A DNA stretch of 15,354 bases from Bryobacteraceae bacterium. Lineage in GTDB: Bacteria; Acidobacteriota; Terriglobia; Bryobacterales; Bryobacteraceae. The DNA lies in NCBI GenBank assembly GCA_019686145.1, contig JADGHK010000013.1, forward strand, positions 1 to 15,354. The letters are read 5' to 3'. Made by a program: the position numbers and the translations under genes. The notes under the pieces are model-generated. The model was given only the letters and a program-made list of their open reading frames with translations. It had not been told where the DNA came from and did not search any database. Shown here piece after piece: positions 6,281 to 14,139 of the stretch (its first letter is position 1; each line of letters starts with the position of its first letter).

Positions 6281-7254
6281 CATTTGGTCCCACCCTTCTG
6301 CATCACCATCGTCCTGAAAGTCTGACCCATCCCAAACAGCAGAGTTTTCAACTGCAACTGCCGCCGCACCGTCTCCTTGGCTGAACCTCCGCGCAGCGCT
6401 TCCGCAAAATGATCCGCTTCACCCGCCCTTAATAACGTCTCGGATAGAGTCTCAAAGCGGATAACATCGAGACCATTTGCCCGGGCAGCCGCTTCGAGCG
6501 CAGTGAAATTTACATGGCTGGTTATATCCTTATCGCCCGGATCCGACAGTACATCATCGGTCGCGACATGGCGCCGGTAGGACATCAGAGTGCCTGAGGG
6601 AAACCGGGCGGACTCCTGCCGCGTGTAGCCATAGTCGATCAGGACCACGTAGCCGTTCTCCAGGCGCTGCGCAATGCGCTCAATCCATTGCAAAGCTTCC
6701 AGGTTGACCTCGACGACTTCCATCTCTTCCGTATCAGCGGTGTAATGCCGCGCGTACTCCTCGAGTTCGTTCGCCGCCTTGCCGCCTTCCATCCATCGGA
6801 AGCGATCACCGTCGTGCGTGACCAGCATCTCGTTGTAGCGTCCGCTTCTGCGGCGGAGAACGTGCACCGGCAGGGCGTCGAAGAACTCATTGGCAAACAC
6901 GACTCCCTGGAAGCGGTCCGGCATCACTTGCCCGGTCCAATCTACCGGCACGTATCGGAAGGAGGCGAAAGCTTCCGCCATCTCGGCTCGCCCGGCGCCA
7001 AGCTCCACCACCTGAAAATCGGCTGGCTCGTTCATCTCTCGCCATAGCGAAGTCACTAGCACCCGGACGAGGATTCCAAAGACAGGCTGGATCTGCTCTG
7101 CGGTGTAGAAATCGCCTTCTCGCCCGAAGACGTTCCGCCCGCTGCGATAGTAGCCCTGCTCGGGGTCGTACAGGGCGACCTCCATGAAGCGAGCGAAGGA
7201 AATGGGACCGGACGCGGCAATCTCTTCCCGCAGTTGTCTTTCAAGAATTGTCAC
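6280..7254 (-). CDS. MidA-family class I SAM-dependent methyltransferase (NDUFAF7-like)
   Basis: The protein has 324 residues. MidA/NDUFAF7 proteins are methyltransferases; the mitochondrial member methylates an arginine of complex I subunit NDUFS2. The bacterial substrate is generally unknown. Visible family marks are DPEQGYYRSGRNVFGREGDFYTA (30-52), the SAM-binding motif I VVELGAGRAE (82-91), FANEFFDALPVHVLR (120-134), LIDYGY and GTLMSYRRH, then DPGDKDITSHVNFTAL. No signal or membrane segment is seen. The start is GTG 7254 with a weak ribosome site. It overlaps the end of a broken small reading frame by 14 nt, which suggests the two were once translationally coupled. No nuo genes are in the window, so a link to complex I is not supported by context here. 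Confidence 0.85.
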   Translation of the reverse strand: MTILERQLREEIAASGPISFARFMEVALYDPEQGYYRSGRNVFGREGDFYTAEQIQPVFGILVRVLVTSLWREMNEPADFQVVELGAGRAEMAEAFASFRYVPVDWTGQVMPDRFQGVVFANEFFDALPVHVLRRRSGRYNEMLVTHDGDRFRWMEGGKAANELEEYARHYTADTEEMEVVEVNLEALQWIERIAQRLENGYVVLIDYGYTRQESARFPSGTLMSYRRHVATDDVLSDPGDKDITSHVNFTALEAAARANGLDVIRFETLSETLLRAGEADHFAEALRGGSAKETVRRQLQLKTLLFGMGQTFRTMVMQKGGTK

Positions 7255-7513
7255 GGCTCTGCGGAGATCTTATGAACAGCTCCACCATGTAGTCGTGGAT
7301 GCAGTCGTACAGATAGCGCTGGAAGGTCCAGGGGAACTGACTGTACGCAACATCACGCGGATGAATCGGCGCGGAATCGGTGTGAAGGGTCCCTGGTTTT
7401 GACTTCGCGGAGAGCACCAGAATCTCACCTGTTTCGTCCTAGAGTGCGGAGATGTCGATCAAAGCGTGCCCATAGCGGAGAATTTCCGCCTTCACCTTGT
7501 CGACGTCCGTCAC
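7241..7513 (-). pseudogene. Small gene upstream of midA split by an in-frame amber codon
   Basis: From GTG 7513 the minus strand reads 24 codons (ending LIDISAL), then TAG at 7439-7441, then 65 more codons in the same frame (DETGEILVLSAKSKPG..., ending RSPQSRDNS) to a TGA at 7241-7243. The total is 90 codons. Codon choice on both sides of the stop is GC-biased like neighbouring genes, and the end overlaps the midA start. One C-to-T change would turn CAG (Gln) into this TAG. Alternatives: a sequencing error, an intact 58-residue gene starting at GTG 7417 with AGGTGA upstream, or natural readthrough. I do not recognise the protein. It is rich in aromatic residues near PWTFQRYLYDCIHDYMVELF and has no signal peptide. 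Confidence 0.45.
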
Positions 7514-7569
7514 GCTTGTATTGTGGCACGAGCGGTTGGACGCCCGCTGCTACACTGGAGCAAAACGGA

Positions 7570-8163
7570 ATGGCGCTACCGGAGACAATCCGCATCAAGC
7601 TCAGTACGGAGGCGGCGGGAGCCATCGCGCTGACACCTGTTGTCGTCCGGGATCTTCCCATCCTTGAACTGTTCGAGGTGATGCTGGGCATTACAGGGAA
7701 GGATGTGGACCGAATCCGGGACTTGCTGCGGCGAGGAACTCTGGTCAACGGAGCATCGCGGTTTCGCTGGGAAGGAATCGAGGCGGAGACGGAAGCCGTT
7801 CTAGACGTCCTGCGCCGGTTTCCTGATCCGGATCCCAGCCGCCCGTTCGATCCCGCGCGCTGCGAGCGCGCCGTGTTTCGCGGCGCAAATGCAACGATCG
7901 ACATGCCGAAGGCGGTCGGCTCGCGCCGGCGGTTCCTGCGAAAGCAGAGTTACTGGGACCGCCTGATGGAGGTAGCAGGCTCGGCACGCGCAATCTACAT
8001 CAGCTACTCCTATCAGGAGCGGGCCGATCAGTATCGAATTCAGCCGTCGTCTCCTGCCCTCGTCATCCTTCGTGAGAGCGCTTCCCTCCTGGCTTACAGT
8101 TCCCTGGCAGACCAGATCCGCCGCGCAGCCATCGTGGCGATTGATCTGTATACGCGGCGATAA
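7570..8163 (+). CDS. Hypothetical protein, 197 residues
   Basis: I do not recognise the family. The protein looks soluble, with no signal peptide or membrane segment. The first half (about 20-100) reads like alpha-helix with short strands (LPILELFEVMLGITGKDVDRIRDLLRRGTLVNG, then RFRWEGIEAETEAVLDVLRRFPDPDPSRPFDP). A basic stretch, GSRRRFLRKQSYWDRLM, leads to a C-terminal half with AIYISYSYQERADQYRIQ and helices ending AIVAIDLYTRR. The frame is open upstream to 7399, but ATG 7570 is preferred: GGAG lies 9 nt before it, and the sequence upstream is antisense to the small broken gene. It diverges from that gene across 56 nt, and the permease starts 60 nt downstream on the same strand. Confidence 0.8.
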   Translation: MALPETIRIKLSTEAAGAIALTPVVVRDLPILELFEVMLGITGKDVDRIRDLLRRGTLVNGASRFRWEGIEAETEAVLDVLRRFPDPDPSRPFDPARCERAVFRGANATIDMPKAVGSRRRFLRKQSYWDRLMEVAGSARAIYISYSYQERADQYRIQPSSPALVILRESASLLAYSSLADQIRRAAIVAIDLYTRR

Positions 8164-8192
8164 TTTTGCGGGAGTCGATTGCCGGCTCCGGT

Positions 8193-8200
8193 GATATACT
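8193..8200 (+). promoter_or_regulatory. Possible extended -10 promoter ahead of the permease gene
   Basis: TGATATACT at 8192-8200 gives an extended -10 (TG, one base, TATACT at 8195-8200), 23 nt before the permease ATG. No good -35 is seen at 16-18 nt. It would allow the permease to be expressed apart from the upstream hypothetical gene. Confidence 0.4.
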
Positions 8201-8223
8201 GCTCCCTGCTTAAAAGGAGAGCC

Positions 8224-9555
8224 ATGCTGCCCGAATACCTTTCCAAAGCGAGGCCGAATCCTGCCAGCGGCCGAGCCCCGTGGTATGTCAACACCGCGCC
8301 CAGTTACGCCGGTGTTTTCCTCTGGATTGCGTTCTACCAGTCCATGGCGCAAGGGACGCTGGAGCGAGCCGGACTGGGCGTCTGCCTCCTTGCCCTGCTG
8401 ATTGCGGGACTGCTCAGCTTCGGGCTGTATTATTACGTGCCCGCAATGCTCGGCATGAAGACCGGTTATCCGCTCTATGTCGTCGGCAGCTCGACGTTCG
8501 GAACCAAAGGCGGCTACCTCATGCCGGGTCTTCTTATGGGGCTCCTGCAGATCGGCTGGTTCGCTGTCGGCACTTTCTTCTCGACCCGATTTATCCTCAC
8601 GGGCGCCGGCATGGATGCGACGCCCGGCACCCCCGCTTTCATCGCCGTGGCCGTTGTGTGGGGGTACGTCATGGCTTACATCGGCGTGAAGGGCATCCAG
8701 TATGTTGCGCGTGTGTCGCTTTTCCTGAATCTGATTCCCTTCCTGATGATCCTGCTGGTTTTCTTCCAGACTCGCGAGGGGATTGCGAACTATACGGTTC
8801 CTGATCCCAACGCCTTCGCCGCATTCACACTGCTGCTTCAGATCGTCATCGGTTTCTTTGCAACGGCAGGCGCGGCGGGCGCCGACTTCGGAATGAATGC
8901 GCGGCACGAACAGGATGTGCGATGGGGAGGTCTCGTCGGTATCGCTCTGGCCATCCTCTATGCGGGCGGCCTTCCCCTGATGTCAGTGGCTGGAGCGAAG
9001 GGACTGAATCCGGGATTGACGAGCATGAGCTATGACGCCGTCATCGCCTCGCTTGGCGGATTCCTGGCCTCCGGAATGCTGTTCCTGTTTGCGATCGCCT
9101 CCATTACCCCGGCCTGCTTTTGCGCTTTCATTGCGGGGAACAGTTTCTCGACGATGATTCCGGGCGTATCGCGCCTGGCCTCGACGATGGCGGGCGTCAC
9201 CGTCGCGATCCTTCTGGCCGTTACCGGCGCGGCCGAGAATCTGGTCGCTTTCTTCTCGATTGTCGGCGCGTCCTTTGGTCCCATCTGCGGCGCAATGGCG
9301 GCGGATTATCTGCTCTCCGGCGGCCGCTGGTCCGGCCCCCGCGAGGGAATCAATCTCGCAGGATACGGAGCTTGGGCTGTTGGCTTTCTCGTCGGCATTC
9401 TGCCGTTCCTGCCGGTTTCAGAGCAGTTGAAGACTTACTCGCAGCCCGCTGTGGTCTACAGTTTCGTGACCGGGTTCGTGCTCTACGTCGCCCTTGCCAA
9501 GGCGGGCTTGCAGCCCAAAGTCGTTCCGATGAATGTCGAATCGGCGTCGGCCTGA
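8224..9555 (+). CDS. NCS1-family permease (cytosine/purine permease-like)
   Basis: A 443-residue polytopic inner-membrane protein, best matched to the nucleobase:cation symporter-1 (CodB-like) family, which imports nucleobases, hydantoins or related compounds with Na+ or H+. About twelve hydrophobic segments are visible. The first starts in WYVNTAPSYAGVFLWIAFYQ, and an early loop and helix contain GYPLYVVGSSTFGTKGGYLMPGLLMGLLQIGWFAVG, typical of the family. Later, ADFGMNARHEQDVRWGG and FGPICGAMAADYLLSGGRW match conserved loops. ATG 8224 is used because AGGAG lies 4 nt before it. The in-frame ATG at 8179 would add 15 residues with no ribosome site. Substrate cannot be set from sequence, and no nucleobase-degradation genes lie nearby. 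Confidence 0.85.
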   Translation: MLPEYLSKARPNPASGRAPWYVNTAPSYAGVFLWIAFYQSMAQGTLERAGLGVCLLALLIAGLLSFGLYYYVPAMLGMKTGYPLYVVGSSTFGTKGGYLMPGLLMGLLQIGWFAVGTFFSTRFILTGAGMDATPGTPAFIAVAVVWGYVMAYIGVKGIQYVARVSLFLNLIPFLMILLVFFQTREGIANYTVPDPNAFAAFTLLLQIVIGFFATAGAAGADFGMNARHEQDVRWGGLVGIALAILYAGGLPLMSVAGAKGLNPGLTSMSYDAVIASLGGFLASGMLFLFAIASITPACFCAFIAGNSFSTMIPGVSRLASTMAGVTVAILLAVTGAAENLVAFFSIVGASFGPICGAMAADYLLSGGRWSGPREGINLAGYGAWAVGFLVGILPFLPVSEQLKTYSQPAVVYSFVTGFVLYVALAKAGLQPKVVPMNVESASA

Positions 9556-9573
9556 CAGAGCGCAATCGGCATC

Positions 9574-9592
9574 GGGCCGGTTGTTCCGGCTC
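9574..9592. terminator. Weak hairpin between the convergent permease and der genes
   Basis: GGGCCGG (9574-9580) pairs with CCGGCTC (9586-9592), with one G-U pair, around a TTGTT loop. The next bases, TCTCTATTTC, are only partly T-rich. It lies 18 nt past the permease stop and directly beyond the der stop, where a shared terminator would be expected. Confidence 0.4.
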
Positions 9593-9593
9593 T

Positions 9594-10901
9594 CTATTTC
9601 CGGCCCGCTTTCGCCTTCACGACGATTGGAGTTCCCTGGAAACCGAACCGTTCCCGTATGCGGTTTACCAGGAAGCGTTCGGTCGAGAAGTGCAATTCCC
9701 GCTTACGATCCGTGAACAGGACGAACGTTGGTGGGCGGACCGAGGCTTGGGTGATGTACTTCACTTTGAAATCGGGCTCGAAATGCAACGACTCGACGAA
9801 CCTGTTGAGCTCACCGGTAGTAACGCGTTTCGACGCCGATTCGTAGACTTCACGAACTAGCGGGAACAGCCGGTCTACGCCAGCTCCGGTCTTGGCGGAT
9901 ATGAAAACGACCGGCGCGTAGTCGAGGAATTTCAGCTCGTCCTTCAGAATCTGTGTGAAGGCTTTCCGGTTCTTTTCCTGAACGGCGTCCCACTTATTGA
10001 CGCAGAGAATGATGGCCCGGCCTTCTTCGTGAGCGTATCCGGCAATTGTCGCATCGAGCCCGACGACTCCCTCGGAAGCGTCGAGTACAACCAGCACGAC
10101 ATGCGCCAGCCGGATGTGTTTGCGGGCCATCACGACGCTCAGCTTCTCCGCCATCAGGCGGGTTTTTCCCTTTCGCCGGATTCCCGCCGTGTCGACGAAG
10201 ATGTACTCGACGCCGTCGCGGTAAACCGACTCGTCCACGGCGTCGCGGGTTGTGCCTGCGATGGGCGACACGATCGCGCGTTCCGCCTTCACGAGCGCGT
10301 TGAGCAGAGTCGATTTGCCGACATTAGGACGCCCGATGATCGCGACTTTGATTCGGGGCGTCTCCGCCTTCTCCTCTTCGGCGGGCTCTTGTGCCGGAAA
10401 GTCCCGGGTCACATGGTCGAGCAAATCGTCGAGTCCGAGACGGTGTTCCGCAGAGACGGGGAACAGATTTTTGATGCCGAGGGAGTAGAACTCGTTCGCC
10501 AGGAACTCCCGGGAGGCGGCGTCGATCTTGTTGACGGCGAGCGACACGGGCTTCCCAAGCTTTAAGAGCATCTGAGCCAGATCGCGATCAATGCCTGTGA
10601 TCTCTGTACGTCCGTCGATCAGGAAGACGATGTGATTCGCCTTCTCGAGCGCGAAGCGGGCCTGCTTCAGAATCTCGGAAGGAATCATGTCGGCGTCATT
10701 GGGAATGATGCCGCCGGTATCGATTAACTCAAAGCGTTTTCCCTTATGCTCGGCGATCCCGCTAATGCGGTCCCGGGTGATGCCGGGTTCGTCGCCGACG
10801 ATCGAACGTCTTTGGCCAAGAACTGCGTTGAAGAAGGTGGATTTCCCCACATTGGGTCTGCCCACGATCACTACCGCAGGCAAACTCTCGGACTGCGCCA
10901 T
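9594..10901 (-). CDS. der: Ribosome biogenesis GTPase Der (EngA)
   Basis: Der is an essential double GTPase that helps mature the 50S subunit in the cytosol. The 435-residue product has the full layout. GTPase domain 1 has G1 GRPNVGKS (14-21), G3 DTGG (61-64) and G4 NKID (124-127). An acidic linker (about 171-180, QEPAEEEKAE) leads to domain 2, with G1 GRPNVGKS (190-197), GTTRD (216-220), G3 DTAG (237-240) and G4 NKWD. A C-terminal KH-like domain ends FGFQGTPIVVKAKAGRK. Nothing is missing. ATG 10901 has no clear Shine-Dalgarno. A TATGAT box lies only 8 nt upstream, which suggests a leaderless or nearly leaderless mRNA. It converges with the permease gene and diverges from the glycosyltransferase gene. 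Confidence 0.97.
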   Translation of the reverse strand: MAQSESLPAVVIVGRPNVGKSTFFNAVLGQRRSIVGDEPGITRDRISGIAEHKGKRFELIDTGGIIPNDADMIPSEILKQARFALEKANHIVFLIDGRTEITGIDRDLAQMLLKLGKPVSLAVNKIDAASREFLANEFYSLGIKNLFPVSAEHRLGLDDLLDHVTRDFPAQEPAEEEKAETPRIKVAIIGRPNVGKSTLLNALVKAERAIVSPIAGTTRDAVDESVYRDGVEYIFVDTAGIRRKGKTRLMAEKLSVVMARKHIRLAHVVLVVLDASEGVVGLDATIAGYAHEEGRAIILCVNKWDAVQEKNRKAFTQILKDELKFLDYAPVVFISAKTGAGVDRLFPLVREVYESASKRVTTGELNRFVESLHFEPDFKVKYITQASVRPPTFVLFTDRKRELHFSTERFLVNRIRERFGFQGTPIVVKAKAGRK

Positions 10902-10909
10902 CGAGCTTC

Positions 10910-10930
10910 ATCATAGCATCGCAGTATGAT
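10910..10930. promoter_or_regulatory. Mirror-image divergent -10 boxes between der and the glycosyltransferase gene
   Basis: ATCATA (10910-10915, read as TATGAT on the minus strand) and TATGAT (10925-10930, plus strand) face away from each other, 9 nt apart. Each lies just upstream of a start codon: 8 nt before der ATG 10901 and 6 nt before TTG 10937. This spacing puts transcription starts almost on the start codons, as in leaderless genes. Neither has a strong -35. Confidence 0.5.
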
Positions 10931-10936
10931 AATGCC

Positions 10937-12598
10937 TTGATACGTACGCCGGACCGCCTCTTCCTGCCGCTCACCGTTGCCTTGCTGACGCTGATGGCGG
11001 GGCTTCAGCTCAGCTCCATCCTCGAAGAAAGCCAGACCTTCGACGAGGCCGTTCATCTGACAGCCGGCTATCACTACTGGCAGACCGGGTCTTTCCAGAT
11101 GAACCACGAGCACCCGCCTCTGCAGAAGCTGCTCAGTGCTGCGCCGCTTCTGATCTGGCGGCCGGAGCTCCCGTCCGACCCGAACCTTGTCAACGACCAG
11201 TTCAACCTTGCGAAGGCCTTCCTGTACGGAGGGCGGATTTCGGCCGATACGATGCTGCTTGCGGGCCGTCTGCCCACCATAGCGCTCACGATTCTCCTTG
11301 GTCTCGCCCTTGCGTGGTGGACGCGAAGGTATTTCGGCCCGCTTGCGGCTCTGGTCGCGGTCGCGCTGTTCGCGCTCGATCCGAACCTCATCGCTCACGG
11401 CCGGTACATCACGACCGATCTGATTGCCACTCTTTTCTACTTTCTCGCGTGCGCGGTCTGGACCGTTCACCTTCTGAACCCGTCGCTGCGAAACGCTTTT
11501 GCGGCTGGAATCGTGCTCGGGCTGGCCCTAGCCAGCAAGTACTCTCTGATCGTTCTGCTTGTCCTGCTGCCGGGGTTATCGATCCTGCGATGGCTGCAAG
11601 CGGGAAGAGCCTTTCCCTGGAAGAGATACTGGCTCACTTTGGGAGTCACGGTTCTCGCGGCCTTTGTCACGCTCGGAGCTGTATACGGTCCGGAAACGAT
11701 CCGTGCCGCCCGGCGGCAGAACCCTCACATCGCTCGCGTCAAGATCGGGCCGTTTCACTATCCGCGGCATTCGTTTTTCACGGGACTCGATGCAGTCCTG
11801 ACACACAGCAAAGACGGCCATCCGGCCTACTTGCTCGGCGAAATTTCGGATAAGGGATGGTGGCACTACTTCCCCGTCGCTTTTGCAGTGAAGTCGACGA
11901 CGGCTCTGCTGCTCGCACTGTTGCTGCTGCTCTGGCTCGCTGCCCGGGCGTTCCCCTGGGCGTTGTATTCTCCGCGGAAGATCCCGTTCCCGTGGCTGGT
12001 CCTGGTGATTCCGCCGGTGGTCTTCTTCGCGGTGTCCATGACCAGCCGCATCAACATCGGCATACGGCATCTGCTGCCGGTCTATCCGTTCCTCTACGCG
12101 CTTGCAGGAGCGGCGATCGGTCACGGGTTTTCAGCTACCGTGCGCCGCGCGGCAGTCATTGCGCTTCTCAGCTTGCAGGCGGTGGAGGCAGCGAAAATTC
12201 ACCCCAATTACCTGACGTTCTTCAACCTCGTGGCGGGAGGCCCGCAAGCAGGTCCGCGATATCTGCTCGATTCCAACATCGACTGGGGACAGGATCTGAA
12301 GCGGCTCAAAAGCTTCATGGACCACGAAAAGCTGACGTCCGTTTGCCTGGAGTACTTCGGATATGCGGATCCCGCCTACTACGGGATCCGGCAGGAGTAC
12401 CTGCCCAAAAGCTGGGACCGGGAAGAGATGGAGCGGCTTGACTGCATTGGAGCCATCAGCGTAACCCTCCTGCACGACCTCTACATTCCCAAAGGCAGCT
12501 ATGAGTGGCTGCGCCGCCGCCGGCCCTTCGGTACAATCGGGAACTCCATTTATCTCTTTGACTTGCGGAAGCCGCGAACCTCGTTGCCCGGTCCTTGA
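10937..12598 (+). CDS. GT39-type membrane glycosyltransferase (ArnT/PMT-like)
   Basis: A 553-residue polytopic membrane protein resembling GT-C fold enzymes that move a sugar from a polyprenyl-phosphate donor onto lipid or protein on the periplasmic side. After the first membrane helix comes the acidic catalytic motif in ESQTFDEAVHLTAGYHYW, followed by MNHEHPPLQKLL, the arrangement seen in GT39 proteins. About ten membrane helices follow. The soluble tail has YLLDSNIDWGQDLKRLKSF, a block common in this subgroup, and ends after a short Arg/Pro-rich stretch. The start TTG 10937 is needed to keep the first helix; no ATG occurs before M20. Its Shine-Dalgarno is absent, and a -10-like TATGAT lies 6 nt upstream. 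Psd begins 35 nt downstream. Acceptor and sugar are unknown. Confidence 0.8.
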   Translation: MIRTPDRLFLPLTVALLTLMAGLQLSSILEESQTFDEAVHLTAGYHYWQTGSFQMNHEHPPLQKLLSAAPLLIWRPELPSDPNLVNDQFNLAKAFLYGGRISADTMLLAGRLPTIALTILLGLALAWWTRRYFGPLAALVAVALFALDPNLIAHGRYITTDLIATLFYFLACAVWTVHLLNPSLRNAFAAGIVLGLALASKYSLIVLLVLLPGLSILRWLQAGRAFPWKRYWLTLGVTVLAAFVTLGAVYGPETIRAARRQNPHIARVKIGPFHYPRHSFFTGLDAVLTHSKDGHPAYLLGEISDKGWWHYFPVAFAVKSTTALLLALLLLLWLAARAFPWALYSPRKIPFPWLVLVIPPVVFFAVSMTSRINIGIRHLLPVYPFLYALAGAAIGHGFSATVRRAAVIALLSLQAVEAAKIHPNYLTFFNLVAGGPQAGPRYLLDSNIDWGQDLKRLKSFMDHEKLTSVCLEYFGYADPAYYGIRQEYLPKSWDREEMERLDCIGAISVTLLHDLYIPKGSYEWLRRRRPFGTIGNSIYLFDLRKPRTSLPGP

Positions 12599-12633
12599 GT
12601 CCATTGCGACAATAAAGGAAGGGATCTCCCAGG

Positions 12634-13245
12634 ATGGTAATCACGGGCATCTACTATGCGATTGGACTCGTTCTAGGCGGTGCGCTTGTCTCATATCTGA
12701 CAAGCGTATGGCTCGGATTGCCATTCTATTTGCTGGCCGTCTTTTGCCTGTATTTCTTCCGCGACCCCGAACGCCAGATTCCCCAGGGCCCCTTTGCGGT
12801 TTCACCAGCAGACGGGCGCGTCGTGCAGGTGAACAAGGAACCAGGGGGCCTGACAAGGCTCAGTATCTTTCTCAACGTCTTCGACGTTCACGTAAATCGT
12901 GCGCCGATCAGTGGCAAGATCGCCCAGGTCGCCTACAAGAAGGGCAAATTCATGGTGGCCAGCAAAGCGGCGGCATCCGTGGAGAATGAGCAGAACACGG
13001 TAACGATTCAGGCCCACGACGGGACCGAGGTCGTGTTCTCTCAGATCGCCGGCCTGATTGCCCGCCGCATCGTCTTTTATAAGAAGCCAGGCGACTCTGT
13101 CGCTATGGGAGAACGTGTGGGTTTAATAAAGTTCGGGTCCCGTGTCGACGTCCTCCTGGGCCCGCAGTGGGAGATTCTGGTCCGCGAGGGGGACCGCGTG
13201 TCGGCCGGCTCCACTGCGCTGGCACGCTTAAAGGAGAATGCCTAA
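12634..13245 (+). CDS. psd: Phosphatidylserine decarboxylase proenzyme, short form
   Basis: Psd decarboxylates phosphatidylserine to phosphatidylethanolamine at the inner membrane. The 203-residue protein is the short form. Two hydrophobic helices (about 5-40) precede FFRDPERQIP and SPADGRVV (D60). Next are LSIFLNVFDVHVNRAPISGKI (H86), ENEQNTV and QIAGLIARRIV. KFGSRVDV near the end holds G168-S169, where self-cleavage should turn the Ser into the pyruvoyl group and split beta from alpha chains. D60, H86 and S169 sit where family members have their catalytic residues. ATG 12634 has AAGGAAGGGA about 10 nt upstream. The stop is immediately followed by the pssA GTG, so the two consecutive enzymes of the pathway are co-transcribed. 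Confidence 0.95.
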   Translation: MVITGIYYAIGLVLGGALVSYLTSVWLGLPFYLLAVFCLYFFRDPERQIPQGPFAVSPADGRVVQVNKEPGGLTRLSIFLNVFDVHVNRAPISGKIAQVAYKKGKFMVASKAAASVENEQNTVTIQAHDGTEVVFSQIAGLIARRIVFYKKPGDSVAMGERVGLIKFGSRVDVLLGPQWEILVREGDRVSAGSTALARLKENA

Positions 13246-14139
13246 GTGCCGAAGATCGACTTATCCCGCCATCTGATGGATCCCAACTCCCCGGACCGCC
13301 GGCCGCGCCGTGCCGCCTATGCGCTTCCAACGCTGTTTACGGCCGGAAATCTGTTTCTGGGCTTCTTTGCGATCCTGAAGACCTTTCAGGGAGCGATGGA
13401 GGCGACGGCCGGAATCCTGGGGCCGAACATTTCGCTCCAGCACGCCTGTATCGCTATCGGAATCGCCGTTTTTCTTGACGGGCTGGACGGACGCATCGCC
13501 CGCATGACGAACACCGTCAGCGAATTCGGGAAGGAACTGGATTCCCTGGCGGATGTAATCACGTTTGGGATCGCTCCCGCTGTCTTAGCCTTTGTATGGG
13601 GCATTCAGTTTGTCGACTCGCTCGACAACCCGGTGGCTCGCGAGAACCTGCAGCGGGGAGGCTACTTTATCGCGTTCCTTTATCTGTTGTGCGGAGCGTC
13701 CCGCCTGGCAAGGTTCAATATCACGACAAACCCGGTTCCCAAGAACCCGGGCCGCCCTGACCGGAAATATTTCGTCGGGTTGCCCATCCCTGCCGCCGCC
13801 GGTTTCGTCGCCGCGGTCGTTTATGCGGCCGATGCCGCACCCATCCTGTTCTGGCCGTTCAGCTTTGCCTGGCTCGTTGTCCTGGCGGCACTGTCGTTTC
13901 TGATGATCAGCACCTGGCGGTATAGGAGCTTCAAAGATTTCAACCTGCTCCGCCCGCGTTCGCCGCTCACCGTGGTTCTGCTCGGCAGCTTTATTTATCT
14001 GGTCTTGAATTTCTCGCAGCCGGTATTGCTGGCGCTGGCCGGAACCTATGTGTCTAGCGGAATTCTTGTGCGGCTGGGCGGAGTGCTGCGCCGCCGGTTA
14101 AAGCAGCGTCCTCCGGAACCCGAGCATCAGGTTGGATGA
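13246..14139 (+). CDS. pssA: CDP-diacylglycerol--serine O-phosphatidyltransferase
   Basis: PssA makes phosphatidylserine from CDP-diacylglycerol and serine, feeding Psd encoded just upstream. It is a 297-residue integral membrane protein of the CDP-alcohol phosphatidyltransferase family. The full motif DG-x2-AR-x8-G-x3-D-x3-D is present: D78 and D81-G82, A85-R86, G95, D99 and D103 in LDGLDGRIARM...FGKELDSLADV. The four Asp bind the metal and act in catalysis. RLARFN and YFVGLPIPAAAG follow, as in other bacterial PssA, with about seven membrane helices. The start is GTG 13246, directly after the psd TAA; GGAG (13233-13236) lies 9 nt upstream, inside psd. The last four bases overlap the next start codon (ATGA), implying translational coupling. 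Confidence 0.95.
   Translation: MPKIDLSRHLMDPNSPDRRPRRAAYALPTLFTAGNLFLGFFAILKTFQGAMEATAGILGPNISLQHACIAIGIAVFLDGLDGRIARMTNTVSEFGKELDSLADVITFGIAPAVLAFVWGIQFVDSLDNPVARENLQRGGYFIAFLYLLCGASRLARFNITTNPVPKNPGRPDRKYFVGLPIPAAAGFVAAVVYAADAAPILFWPFSFAWLVVLAALSFLMISTWRYRSFKDFNLLRPRSPLTVVLLGSFIYLVLNFSQPVLLALAGTYVSSGILVRLGGVLRRRLKQRPPEPEHQVG

Noticed and set aside
7439..7441. TAG as a pyrrolysine codon
   Set aside because: No pyl genes or suppressor tRNA are visible in the window and the frame is not a methylamine methyltransferase. Mutation or sequencing error is simpler.
7520..7537. TGGCACGAGCGGTTGG resembling a -24/-12 sigma-54 promoter
   Set aside because: The -24 half is good, but the GC of the -12 element is missing at the required 10-nt spacing, so it does not fit a sigma-54 site.
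7801..8907. 368-residue minus-strand frame opposite the hypothetical gene and the permease
   Set aside because: Its product is rich in His, Arg, Gln and Glu with no recognisable domain, and it spans two good plus-strand genes. It is an antisense shadow.
10926..10940. Mini-frame ATG-ATA-ATG-CCT-TGA upstream of the glycosyltransferase
   Set aside because: It overlaps the predicted -10 box and the start codon itself, so it would probably not be in the transcript, and it has no ribosome site.
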